From positions 1 to 10,940 of the forward strand of contig CALIYX010000011.1 of the NCBI GenBank assembly GCA_938049335.1: a stretch of 10,940 nucleotides of DNA. Direction: 5' to 3'. Position numbers and translations under genes: made by a program. Positions 1-6,197 of this stretch are shown one piece after another (position 1 is the stretch's first letter; each line of letters opens with the position of its first letter). This stretch comes from an uncultured Clostridia bacterium. Its GTDB lineage: Bacteria; Bacillota; Clostridia; Peptostreptococcales; Anaerovoracaceae. Below the pieces are notes generated by a model. That model was given only the letters and a program-made list of their open reading frames with translations. It searched no databases and was not told the DNA's origin.

Positions 1-1
1 T

Positions 2-2041
2 CTATGTTTGGCTGTGTGGTCAGCTGGACTTGAGGTGTTTTCTTTGGCAGACAATGGTGTAGTATTAGACACTGCATCCAGATGGTTTTATGTCGCTTCG
101 GCTGTTTTTTGTCCTGCGTTGGCTATTTTTACTACAAAATCATTTCTCCCATCGACAAAATCGACAAAGAGTTTTATTTGCGCGTCTAGTATACTAATAA
201 CGATTTTTTCGCTGTATATTATTTTGGTGCCTGAATTTATTATTAATACATCAGAAATCGTCACTCCAGTAGATTTTTCTCGAATTCCGATTCATGCGGT
301 CAACTATGTTATTTTTGCAACTTTTTTCTCGGTATTCTTCTTAATTTCTATGTGTTTTGGGCATATAGCGTGGCGCAAATCAGATCCTGTTCGACGCAAG
401 CAGGTCGCGATTTACATGATTGGTCTGTTGATATGTAGTATTCCTGGCTTTGTAGTGGATCTGTTTCTTCCAGCGCTTGGTGATTATCGATATATATGGA
501 TTGGTCCAATTGCTACGATTATTTTCTTGTTTGCAATTATGTATAGCATCGTCAGATATCGATTGATGGACGTAAAAATGGCGGTGGCTCGAAGCGTTTC
601 GTATATGTTGCTATTGATCGCACTGGCTGTCGTCTACGTAATTTCTGCATATGTCATTTCAATTTTAGTTTTCCAACGCAGCCTGACAGTTGATAGTCAC
701 GTAAATCTTATGAATATGATTTTGGCTATGATTTTGGCGGTTATGTATCAGCCGGTGAAGAAAATCTTTGATAAATTTACTGATAGAGTTTTTTATTACG
801 GAGAATATGATGCCGATACATTTACGCGTGAGATTAGCAAAATATTAACCTATACGGCGGATCTGCAATTACTAACTCGACGTGTTGGCAATTATATAGC
901 GACTTCTCTTAAGGCGGAAAAAGTGGCGTTTTGTATTCCGGAAAAAGGAATATATGGTCGAGCGGGTAGGCGACGAATATCTGTTGTCGAGGAAGATGTT
1001 CACAGGATTATGGATTACTATTATAAGAATTGTAGTTTTCCGGAAGTTATTTTGGCAAATCAAGTAAAGGATCCAGAGCTGAAGAAGCTTTTGGATATTC
1101 ATCGCACAAAAATTGTTATGCCGCTGCTGCATCAAAATCAAGAAACGGGAATTCTATTTCTGGGCGAGCATAAGAGTTTGGGATATAGTTCTCGCGATAT
1201 TGAAATGTTGGAATCGATTGCTGGGGAATTGGCGGTGTCGATTCGAAATTCTTTGTCATTGGAAGAGATTAATGAGTTGAATAAGAGTTTGCAGCGTAAA
1301 ATCGACGAGGCGACGAAAGAATTGAGGTTTAGCAATCGACAGCTTCAGCGACTGGACGAGGCGAAGAATGAGTTTATTTCTATGGCTTCACATCAGTTAA
1401 GAACGCCGCTGACTAGTATTAAGGGTTATCTGGATATGATGCTGGAGGGCGATTTGGGAAAGATTACGCCGACGCAACGTGCGGTTCTTAGGGAGGCATT
1501 TTCTTCGAGTGAGCGTATGGTTAGGTTGATTAATGATTTTCTTAATGTTTCTAGGCTTCAGACTGGCAAATTTAATATCGATAAACAGAAGATAGATATT
1601 GCTCAAATTCTTCGGGATGAAGTTGCTTTGCTTAAGGTTGTAGCAGATCAGAGGTCTGTTGAGATGGACCTAAAGATTGATAAAAAAGTTCCATTGATTA
1701 CGGCTGATTCTGAGAAGATTCGTCAAGTTATGCTGAATATGATTGACAATGCCATTTACTATTCAAATCCACATAAAAAGGTAATAATTTCTCTGAAAAA
1801 TAATAATGGTGTGATTGAATTTACGGTGAAAGATTCGGGAATTGGTGTACCAAAGTCAGAGCAAGCAAATCTGTTTGGTAAATTCTTCCGCGGTACGAAC
1901 GCCAGAAAAAAGCGACCAGACGGCACTGGTGTTGGTCTGTTTTTGGCGAGGAAAGTTATTTTGTCGCACGACGGTGAGATGATCTTTGAATCAGAAGAAG
2001 GGAAAGGTAGTACCTTTGGATTTAAGCTGCCGGTTCGTTAA
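2..2041 (+). CDS. Membrane sensor histidine kinase (7TM-type, GAF, HisKA, HATPase_c), 5' partial
   Basis: The reading frame is open to the left edge. The first possible start inside the window is a TTG at 8, so the true start is probably upstream. Numbering from that TTG, about seven hydrophobic segments lie between residues 20 and 250, including the RYRLMDV motif that ends many 7TM-type kinase sensor regions. A GAF-like domain spans about 275-415 and a coiled coil about 415-455. The HisKA H-box is SHQLRTPL with phospho-acceptor His462. The ATPase domain has an N-box (Asn581), a G1 box DSGIG (609-613) and a G2 box GTGVGL (639-644), so all catalytic boxes are intact. By family knowledge it autophosphorylates His462 in response to a membrane or cytoplasmic signal. 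No response regulator is visible; it may lie upstream. The style is typical of Saccharibacteria kinases. The ligand is unknown. Confidence 0.93.
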   Translation, partial: LCLAVWSAGLEVFSLADNGVVLDTASRWFYVASAVFCPALAIFTTKSFLPSTKSTKSFICASSILITIFSLYIILVPEFIINTSEIVTPVDFSRIPIHAVNYVIFATFFSVFFLISMCFGHIAWRKSDPVRRKQVAIYMIGLLICSIPGFVVDLFLPALGDYRYIWIGPIATIIFLFAIMYSIVRYRLMDVKMAVARSVSYMLLLIALAVVYVISAYVISILVFQRSLTVDSHVNLMNMILAMILAVMYQPVKKIFDKFTDRVFYYGEYDADTFTREISKILTYTADLQLLTRRVGNYIATSLKAEKVAFCIPEKGIYGRAGRRRISVVEEDVHRIMDYYYKNCSFPEVILANQVKDPELKKLLDIHRTKIVMPLLHQNQETGILFLGEHKSLGYSSRDIEMLESIAGELAVSIRNSLSLEEINELNKSLQRKIDEATKELRFSNRQLQRLDEAKNEFISMASHQLRTPLTSIKGYLDMMLEGDLGKITPTQRAVLREAFSSSERMVRLINDFLNVSRLQTGKFNIDKQKIDIAQILRDEVALLKVVADQRSVEMDLKIDKKVPLITADSEKIRQVMLNMIDNAIYYSNPHKKVIISLKNNNGVIEFTVKDSGIGVPKSEQANLFGKFFRGTNARKKRPDGTGVGLFLARKVILSHDGEMIFESEEGKGSTFGFKLPVR

Positions 2042-2045
2042 CGAA
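2034..2045. repeat. 12-bp perfect palindrome at convergent stop codons
   Basis: TTCGTTAACGAA is a perfect inverted repeat. It contains the TAA of the kinase (2039-2041, plus) and the TAA of the small minus-strand gene (2038-2040). There is no T-tract on either side, so it does not look like a classic intrinsic terminator. It could still form a short hairpin at the end of both transcripts, or be a by-product of the two overlapping stops. Confidence 0.4.
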
Positions 2046-2253
2046 ACAGGCTTAATATTCCAGAAATAACGATAATTAAGACGATTACAACGAGTCCCGC
2101 CATGCCAATGGTGCGAATGAGCTTTTTTCGATCGAAAAACCATTGAGATAATTTGGAGCGATTCGTTGCTGTAATCCTTGTTACTTTTGGTCGCTGAGAT
2201 GTCGCGTCCATTCCAGAATATTTTTTATTGCGCTTTTTCTTCTGCTTTGTCAT
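2038..2253 (-). CDS. Small basic single-TM membrane protein, 71 aa, unknown function
   Basis: The protein starts MTKQKKKRNKKYSGMD and has a Lys/Arg-rich N-terminal half. One hydrophobic segment (about residues 46-67, GMAGLVVIVLIIVISGILSL) sits near the C-terminus. This suggests a tail-anchored or C-terminally anchored protein with a basic cytoplasmic domain. A longer frame to 2310 exists. The start at 2253 is chosen because a perfect TATAAT (2260-2265, minus) lies 6 nt before it, so the transcript would begin at the ATG itself. The stop overlaps the kinase stop by 4 nt in a convergent arrangement. I do not recognise the family. The basic head could contact nucleic acid or the membrane surface, but that is inference. 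Confidence 0.72.
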   Translation of the reverse strand: MTKQKKKRNKKYSGMDATSQRPKVTRITATNRSKLSQWFFDRKKLIRTIGMAGLVVIVLIIVISGILSLFR

Positions 2254-2265
2254 GGAAATATTATA
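2254..2265 (-). promoter_or_regulatory. -10 box directly before a start codon (leaderless transcript)
   Basis: On the minus strand TATAAT (2265 to 2260) is followed by 6 nt and then the ATG at 2253. That places the expected transcription start at the first base of the coding sequence. No good -35 match is visible at 17 bp. No Shine-Dalgarno site can fit. Confidence 0.55.
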
Positions 2266-2303
2266 CATTAATAGATAACGGCGGAGAAGTGGCTGATTTG
2301 TTA

Positions 2304-2332
2304 TAGACAATTCGACGATAATTTGTTATGAT
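2304..2332 (+). promoter_or_regulatory. sigma70-type promoter of tRNA-Glu
   Basis: TAGACA (2304-2309), a 17-bp spacer and TATGAT (2327-2332) match the -35/-10 consensus well. Initiation would fall about 5 nt before the mature tRNA 5' end at 2345. It points away from the divergent minus-strand promoter at 2254-2265. Confidence 0.65.
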
Positions 2333-2344
2333 ATCTGAAGTCGT

Positions 2345-2419
2345 GGCCTTATCGTCTAACGGTTAGGACACCAGGTTTTCATCCTGGCAATCCGGGTTCG
2401 ATTCCCGGTAAGGTCACCA
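2345..2419 (+). tRNA. tRNA-Glu (anticodon TTC), CCA encoded
   Basis: This is a complete 75-nt cloverleaf. The acceptor is GGCCTTA/TAAGGTC with one G-U pair. The D arm is GTCT/GGAC, and the anticodon stem is CCAGG/CCTGG with loop TTTTCAT (anticodon TTC at 2378-2380). The T arm CCGGG/CCCGG carries a standard TTCGATT loop. Discriminator A and the CCA tail (2417-2419) are encoded. The canonical loops contrast with the two tRNA-Gly genes at 5991-6143. The gene is a single-gene unit with its own promoter and terminator. Confidence 0.97.
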
Positions 2420-2436
2420 TAAAGATTGTTTGGAAT

Positions 2437-2463
2437 AGCTCGCTTATTGTGGCGAGCTTTTTT
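2437..2463 (+). terminator. Intrinsic terminator after tRNA-Glu
   Basis: Stem AGCTCGC (2437-2443) pairs with GCGAGCT (2452-2458) around an 8-nt loop, followed by a T-run ending at 2463. It ends tRNA-Glu transcription three bases before the convergent gene's stop codon. Confidence 0.88.
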
Positions 2464-2465
2464 CA

Positions 2466-2765
2466 TTATTGCTTTGTAGTTTCTTTGGCGGCAGACTCAT
2501 CGTCAGTCCGAGACATCATTTCAGAATAGGCTTCAAGTATATCGCTCTCCTTATATTTCGGTTTATGTGAGCGCTCGATTGCATACCAGATTGTTATAGG
2601 TATCAGTAAGGCGGTGTTTATGCAATATATCGTAATTGCAGCTTCTATGGATCCAACGATATTTACAAATACTCCCGTATAGAATAAAAAGAAAATAATT
2701 ACAGTAGTTGATCCGAAAATAAAGAACAGGATTTTTGAAATAATATATTTATCTATTTCTGGCAT
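2466..2765 (-). CDS. Two-TM membrane protein, 99 aa, unknown function
   Basis: Two hydrophobic segments occupy about residues 8-36 and 41-63. A polar, acidic C-terminal tail of about 35 residues follows (KPKYKESDILEAYSEMMSRT...), so both ends probably face the cytoplasm or both face out. There is no signal peptide, catalytic motif or recognisable family. The frame is supported by its position between the tRNA terminator and the ABC promoter, by the membrane-protein composition and by an AT-rich upstream region. TATAAA (2771-2776, minus) lies 5 nt before the ATG, again compatible with a leaderless transcript, although the -35 region is weak. It is divergent from the ABC exporter operon. A shared role with that transporter is possible but unproven. 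Confidence 0.65.
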   Translation of the reverse strand: MPEIDKYIISKILFFIFGSTTVIIFFLFYTGVFVNIVGSIEAAITIYCINTALLIPITIWYAIERSHKPKYKESDILEAYSEMMSRTDDESAAKETTKQ

Positions 2766-2819
2766 AATATTTTATATTCTAGCATTAAGGAAATGGGTAG
2801 GCTAGTTTATGTGGTTATG

Positions 2820-2849
2820 TTGACCGTACGGATAGCTATCGGCTATAAT
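2820..2849 (+). promoter_or_regulatory. sigma70-type promoter of the ABC exporter operon
   Basis: TTGACC (2820-2825), an 18-bp spacer and a perfect TATAAT (2844-2849). Transcription should start near 2856, about 14 nt before the ATPase start. The leader contains a 7-codon ORF (ATG 2857 to TAA 2880) that overlaps the ATPase start codon out of frame. Confidence 0.75.
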
Positions 2850-2869
2850 AATGCTAATGGTAATTTTAT

Positions 2870-3607
2870 ATGGAATGTAATAATACGGGTGTTCTAGTTG
2901 CGCAGGCTGATAATATTACGAACCTTGATTTCAGACCGATCGCCATCAAGGCTACGAATGTAATCAAGAAGTATAAAGTTGGCAAGCAAATAATTAGAGC
3001 TATTGATGATGTTTCAGTAGACATTCACGAAGGTGAATTTGTGGCTCTTGTTGGTCCAAGCGGCAGTGGTAAAAGCACTTTACTGCATTTACTTGGTGGA
3101 CTAGATAAGCCTACGTCTGGTGAGATTGTTGTAGGAGGGAAAAACGTTTCCAGTATGAATGACCGTCAACTGTCTAAGTTTCGCAACCAGACAATTGGAT
3201 TTGTTTTCCAATCGTTTTATCTGCAGCCTTTTTTGACGTTGCGCCGTAATATTGAAGTCGCTTCAATGCCTCAGCGCATGAAGCAGGCGGAGCGCAAGCT
3301 ACGTATTGAATCATTAGCTCGACAAGTCGGTCTGTATGATCGACTAAATCACCACCCTCACGAACTTTCCGGTGGGCAGATTCAGCGCGCTGCTATTGCT
3401 AGAGCCTTACTCAATAGACCGGCTATTATTCTGGCAGATGAGCCAACTGGCAATCTGGATTCTGCCAACAGTCGCGATATTATTAGTTTATTCCAGCAAA
3501 TTCGAGAGCAATATCATGCAACGATTATTATTGCTACGCACGATAATGAAATTGCCGCCCAGGCTGATCGTGTCATTGCCCTAAAAGATGGGAGATTGTG
3601 TGATTAG
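2870..3607 (+). CDS. ABC exporter ATPase, MacB/LolD-type
   Basis: 245 aa with every ABC motif intact: Walker A GPSGSGKST (62-70), Q-loop VFQ (112-114), signature LSGGQ (166-170), Walker B IILADE (186-191), D-loop NLDS, and H-loop His224. The FQSFYLQPFLTLRRNIEV stretch is characteristic of the MacB/LolD/FtsE branch. These ATPases power FtsX-fold permeases rather than six-helix importers. About 22 residues precede the usual start of the fold. The ATG at 2870 is the earliest in-frame ATG (an in-frame TAA lies at 2861). No strong Shine-Dalgarno is visible. The gene overlaps the downstream permease by 8 nt if the permease starts at GTG 3600. It probably hydrolyses ATP at the inner face of the membrane to drive peptide or lipid extrusion or mechanotransmission. 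The substrate is not deducible. Confidence 0.95.
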   Translation: MECNNTGVLVAQADNITNLDFRPIAIKATNVIKKYKVGKQIIRAIDDVSVDIHEGEFVALVGPSGSGKSTLLHLLGGLDKPTSGEIVVGGKNVSSMNDRQLSKFRNQTIGFVFQSFYLQPFLTLRRNIEVASMPQRMKQAERKLRIESLARQVGLYDRLNHHPHELSGGQIQRAAIARALLNRPAIILADEPTGNLDSANSRDIISLFQQIREQYHATIIIATHDNEIAAQADRVIALKDGRLCD

Positions 3608-5555
3608 GCTAGCCGATATAGTACTGTTGACTTATACAAAATTACGTGCTCGTAAAATACGTACATTTATTACGGTATTGTTGGCGAGTATGTTGTTCGG
3701 TGTCCTTATTTCAGCTTCCCTGATTGCTAATGGTCTCTTTCGTGGTATTGATTCGTTTCGTAAAGAGGGGTTGACTAGTCGCTATATCGTAAGTGTCACT
3801 AACGCACCATCAAATGTCGATGGGTTTTATAAGACTATTCGTGACCCTAATCTTATTGCCGAGGCGAAAAAACGCTATGAATTACTCGTTTCACAAAAAG
3901 CCGCCGAGTCAAAGCGACTTAATCTGGAATATTCCTATATCAATGATCGGCCGCCGTATTCACAGTCTGCTGACGGTACTGTGCAGCTATCTATTAATGA
4001 CCAAAACGGTATTACCGCTCAATTACTAAAAGAGAAATATAGCGCCATGCCGGCTTTTGACGATGCAAAACTCTCTCGTTTAGCTAAGGGATATGGTGCT
4101 ATTAAATTTTTTACTGAAGAATTTTATAGTGTCAAAAAAGGCTCGGCACTAGTACCTCTTATTGACGGCAAAGAGTTGTTCTTTGACACTTCGGATGAAG
4201 CGGAGGTGAATGCTAATTATGAAAATCCTCCTGTAAATAGCTCAAGTATTGTTATTGCACCACCTGAAATTACAGATAATATTATGCTTCCTAACAATGC
4301 TGGTTGGAAGCCTGACGGGTCGAGTTTACCTATAATCTTGCCACAAAATGTTATTGAGCGTTTACTGAAGCTGGAAAAGTTGCCGGCAAGTGCGAGTGCT
4401 GAGGCTAAATTTGAGCGCCTTAAAAATATTCGTGACAATATAACTAACTTGAGTTTTAAAATGTGTTACCGAAATAGCGCCTCGCTGGAGCTGATACAGC
4501 AGACCTTGCAACAAAATAAAGAGATCGCAGCAAATCAAAATAACAAGGACTATAAAAAGCCAAGCCTTTTGTATGGACTACCCAATCCTACAACATGTGA
4601 AAATACTCCTGTAATAAGCGACAAACGTACGGCAGAGGAGAAGAAGCAGGCGGCAAACCAAGAGCTGTTTGATGCAAGATTTGGTAAAGAAACAACTGCT
4701 GTAAGCAAATTTATTACTTTTAAAGTGGTTGGTATGTCTCCTGGTGATAGTGAAGTGCTAAATCCAGAACAGAAACAGCAGCGCGAGAAGGCTCGCACTA
4801 CTAACGATATGATTTCTGGAGTATTACGCACGGAAGGTGTTGGACAGGTTATACCGCGCTCACTATACGATAAGCTACCTAATAAAGCCGATTATGCTGA
4901 TTTATTTACATACGAGCCACTTTATATTATGGGCAATGAGGATAATAAACATCGTTTTGTTGAGTTTGCAAATGCCAGTGATGCGCAAAAGTTTATAGAT
5001 GAGCAGGGCTGTACTGTCCAGTATGATAATTCTTGTAAGCCGATTGGTCGTTTATATCAATCTAATTTGGCATTTAGTAATAGCGTTGCTTTGGATGATA
5101 TGCAGAATATATTTAAGCAGTGGTCGATCTATGCTATGCTGGTAGTTATAGTATTGGCTGCGCTTATTATGTGGATTACTATCAGTCGTACAATTGTGGA
5201 TGATAGACATGAGACGGCGGTATTTCGTGCTATTGGCTTTAATCGTATTGATATCGTGTCGATATATATACTATATACGATAATTATATCTATATTAGTA
5301 GCTATGTTCGCTCTTGCTATCGGCTTTATCGGTGCGTATCTCCTGGATAAGCAATTTGCACCACAGCTTACGGCACAGGCGCAATATAGCTTCGGTTCTA
5401 TTAATTCAAATAGAGCGATACGACTTATAGCCGTGGATATGCGACAGATAATCTTTATTGTAAGTACGTGTATTCTCACTGGATTGTTTAGTGTTATGTT
5501 GCCATTAATACGCAACATGCGTCGCAGTCCAATTCGAGACATACGAGAGTTTTAG
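3600..5555 (+). CDS. FtsX-domain ABC permease with large extracytoplasmic domain
   Basis: 651 aa from GTG 3600. This start is preferred over ATG 3588 because GGGAG (3590-3594) is a Shine-Dalgarno-like site 5 nt upstream, while 3588 has none. Topology is MacB-like: TM1 at about residues 22-45, a soluble outer region of about 460 residues (46-507), then three TM helices (about 508-530, 555-580, 617-640) forming the FtsX domain. That domain has the typical cytoplasmic loop RHETAVFRAIGFNRIDI and C-terminal end RRSPIRDIREF. The outer domain is clearly larger than the MacB periplasmic domain known to me and has no recognised fold. It contains a few cysteines. It pairs with the preceding ATPase by a translationally coupled overlap. 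No MacA-like adaptor or outer-membrane factor is present, fitting a monoderm cell. Export or extracellular sensing of a peptide is a reasonable inference. Confidence 0.93.
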   Translation: MIRLADIVLLTYTKLRARKIRTFITVLLASMLFGVLISASLIANGLFRGIDSFRKEGLTSRYIVSVTNAPSNVDGFYKTIRDPNLIAEAKKRYELLVSQKAAESKRLNLEYSYINDRPPYSQSADGTVQLSINDQNGITAQLLKEKYSAMPAFDDAKLSRLAKGYGAIKFFTEEFYSVKKGSALVPLIDGKELFFDTSDEAEVNANYENPPVNSSSIVIAPPEITDNIMLPNNAGWKPDGSSLPIILPQNVIERLLKLEKLPASASAEAKFERLKNIRDNITNLSFKMCYRNSASLELIQQTLQQNKEIAANQNNKDYKKPSLLYGLPNPTTCENTPVISDKRTAEEKKQAANQELFDARFGKETTAVSKFITFKVVGMSPGDSEVLNPEQKQQREKARTTNDMISGVLRTEGVGQVIPRSLYDKLPNKADYADLFTYEPLYIMGNEDNKHRFVEFANASDAQKFIDEQGCTVQYDNSCKPIGRLYQSNLAFSNSVALDDMQNIFKQWSIYAMLVVIVLAALIMWITISRTIVDDRHETAVFRAIGFNRIDIVSIYILYTIIISILVAMFALAIGFIGAYLLDKQFAPQLTAQAQYSFGSINSNRAIRLIAVDMRQIIFIVSTCILTGLFSVMLPLIRNMRRSPIRDIREF

Positions 5556-5570
5556 TAGCTCTTTTTTCCT
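5548..5570 (+). terminator. Weak hairpin plus T-run after the permease
   Basis: AGAG and CTCT flank a 9-nt loop that includes the permease stop codon, followed by TTTTTT. The stem is only about 4 bp, so this is a marginal terminator candidate. No better one is seen before the next gene. Confidence 0.3.
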
Positions 5571-5614
5571 GTCGAGACACTATGTTGTTGAGCTGCATTT
5601 TGCAATGGTGCATG

Positions 5615-5962
5615 TTAGAGGTCAGCTGTTTTTTTGTTTCTTCTGAATCTGCTATAGTTGATTTTATTAAAATACTGGGCTGCTTTTTTTATTAAATCTT
5701 CGTGATATGTGCTTTGTACAGTTACTATAACGACATCTGCCTTAGCTATCTCACTTAAATCATTGGAAACATTGTTTATTATTGTTTCCGTATATGTGCC
5801 GTTTTCTTTAAGATAAACACGATTTTTGTTTCTTAAAAGTCTATCGTATATTTCAGACTTTTTTTCTGATGTTTTAATGAGCGAAACCTTATGCTCATTA
5901 ATTGACAAATCAGTAGCTATTGCTACCCCTACGTTTCCCGTCCCTATTACTGATACATTCAT
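5615..5962 (-). pseudogene. Truncated Rossmann-fold dehydrogenase (octopine/nopaline-type) remnant
   Basis: 115 aa starting MNVSVIGTGNVGVAIATDLS, a dinucleotide-binding GxGxxG motif (Gly7, Gly9, Gly12). LIKTSEKKSEIYDRLL and ADVVIVTVQSTYHEDLIKKA follow, patterns I associate with the N-terminal NAD-binding half of the octopine/nopaline and glycerol-3-phosphate dehydrogenase superfamily. Similarity fades after about residue 98. The tail (NYSRFRRNKKTADL) does not resemble the expected next strand, and the C-terminal catalytic domain is absent. Full-length relatives are roughly 350 aa. The most likely reading is a gene cut by deletion or rearrangement, with a chance tail to the stop. A free-standing NAD-binding protein is less likely. 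It lies between the exporter operon and two tRNA-Gly genes, in AT-rich DNA. Confidence 0.6.
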
Positions 5963-5990
5963 AAGTTATGTATTGCTTAATACACATTTG

Positions 5991-6064
5991 AGCGGAGAGT
6001 AGGATTTGCACCTACGACTTCAACCTTGGAAAGGATGCACTCTAACTAACTGAGCTATCTCCGC
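5991..6064 (-). tRNA. tRNA-Gly (anticodon TCC), atypical elbow, CCA not encoded
   Basis: 74 nt. Acceptor GCGGAGA/TCTCCGC is fully paired and the discriminator is U73, the usual glycine identity base. The D stem is GCTC/GAGT. The anticodon arm is CATCC-TTTCCAA-GGTTG (TCC at 6030-6028) with a U-U mismatch in the middle of the stem. The T arm is GTAGG/CCTAC. The D loop reads AGTTAGTTA, where A replaces G18 (base 6047). The T loop reads TGCAAAT, where G replaces the near-universal U55 (base 6009). The G18-U55 tertiary contact is therefore lost. The bases after the discriminator are CAA rather than CCA, so the tail would need a nucleotidyltransferase. It could be a working tRNA, a specialised one or a decaying copy. 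Confidence 0.85.
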
Positions 6065-6071
6065 ATTATTG

Positions 6072-6143
6072 AGCGCAAAGATGGAATCGAACCACCGTCT
6101 TTGTCTTGGGAAGACAACGCTCTAACCACTGAGCTACTTGCGC
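6072..6143 (-). tRNA. tRNA-Gly (anticodon CCC), CCA not encoded
   Basis: 72-nt cloverleaf. Acceptor GCGCAAG/TTTGCGC, D stem GCTC/GAGC with loop AGTGGTTA, anticodon stem TTGTC/GACAA with loop TTCCCAA (CCC at 6110-6108), T stem GGTGG/CCATC with a standard TTCGATT loop, and discriminator U73. Its elbow is canonical, unlike its neighbour 7 nt downstream. The next bases are CAA, not CCA. A TTGACA sits about 20 nt upstream (minus strand, within 6144-6168) but no -10 box fits between it and the tRNA, so no clear promoter remains. This is where the sequence changes to Bacteroidota-like DNA. Confidence 0.92.
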
Positions 6144-6197
6144 AATTTTCGTCTGTCCGAATGTCAAGCGTCTTTCCGCTTTGTCTTATCCTATGAG
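6144..6197. other. Boundary segment between Saccharibacteria-like and Bacteroidota-like DNA
   Basis: 54 bp separate the 5' end of tRNA-Gly(CCC) from the DUF488 stop codon. It holds a small hairpin, AAGCG/CGCTT with a 6-nt loop (6166-6181), which lacks a T-run. It also holds CTTTGTCTT (6179-6187), which recurs inside the adjacent tRNA (6099-6107). TGAGCTA follows at 6194-6200, overlapping the DUF488 stop, and also follows in the tRNA (6130-6136). No coding potential, integrase or obvious direct repeat is present. Confidence 0.4.

Noticed and set aside
2254..2310. 19-residue N-terminal extension of the 71-aa membrane protein
   Set aside because: The extension would have to be transcribed from upstream of the perfect TATAAT at 2260-2265, and it overlaps the tRNA-Glu promoter. 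The ATG at 2253 fits a leaderless start.
5129..5542. 137-aa minus-strand frame
   Set aside because: Antisense to the TM helices of the FtsX domain; the Ile/Ala/Arg-rich product is a shadow of that coding strand.
6144..6197. A complete third tRNA gene
   Set aside because: D-arm-like and hairpin pieces are present, but the anticodon loop would have 6 nt and no paired T arm or full acceptor stem can be drawn.
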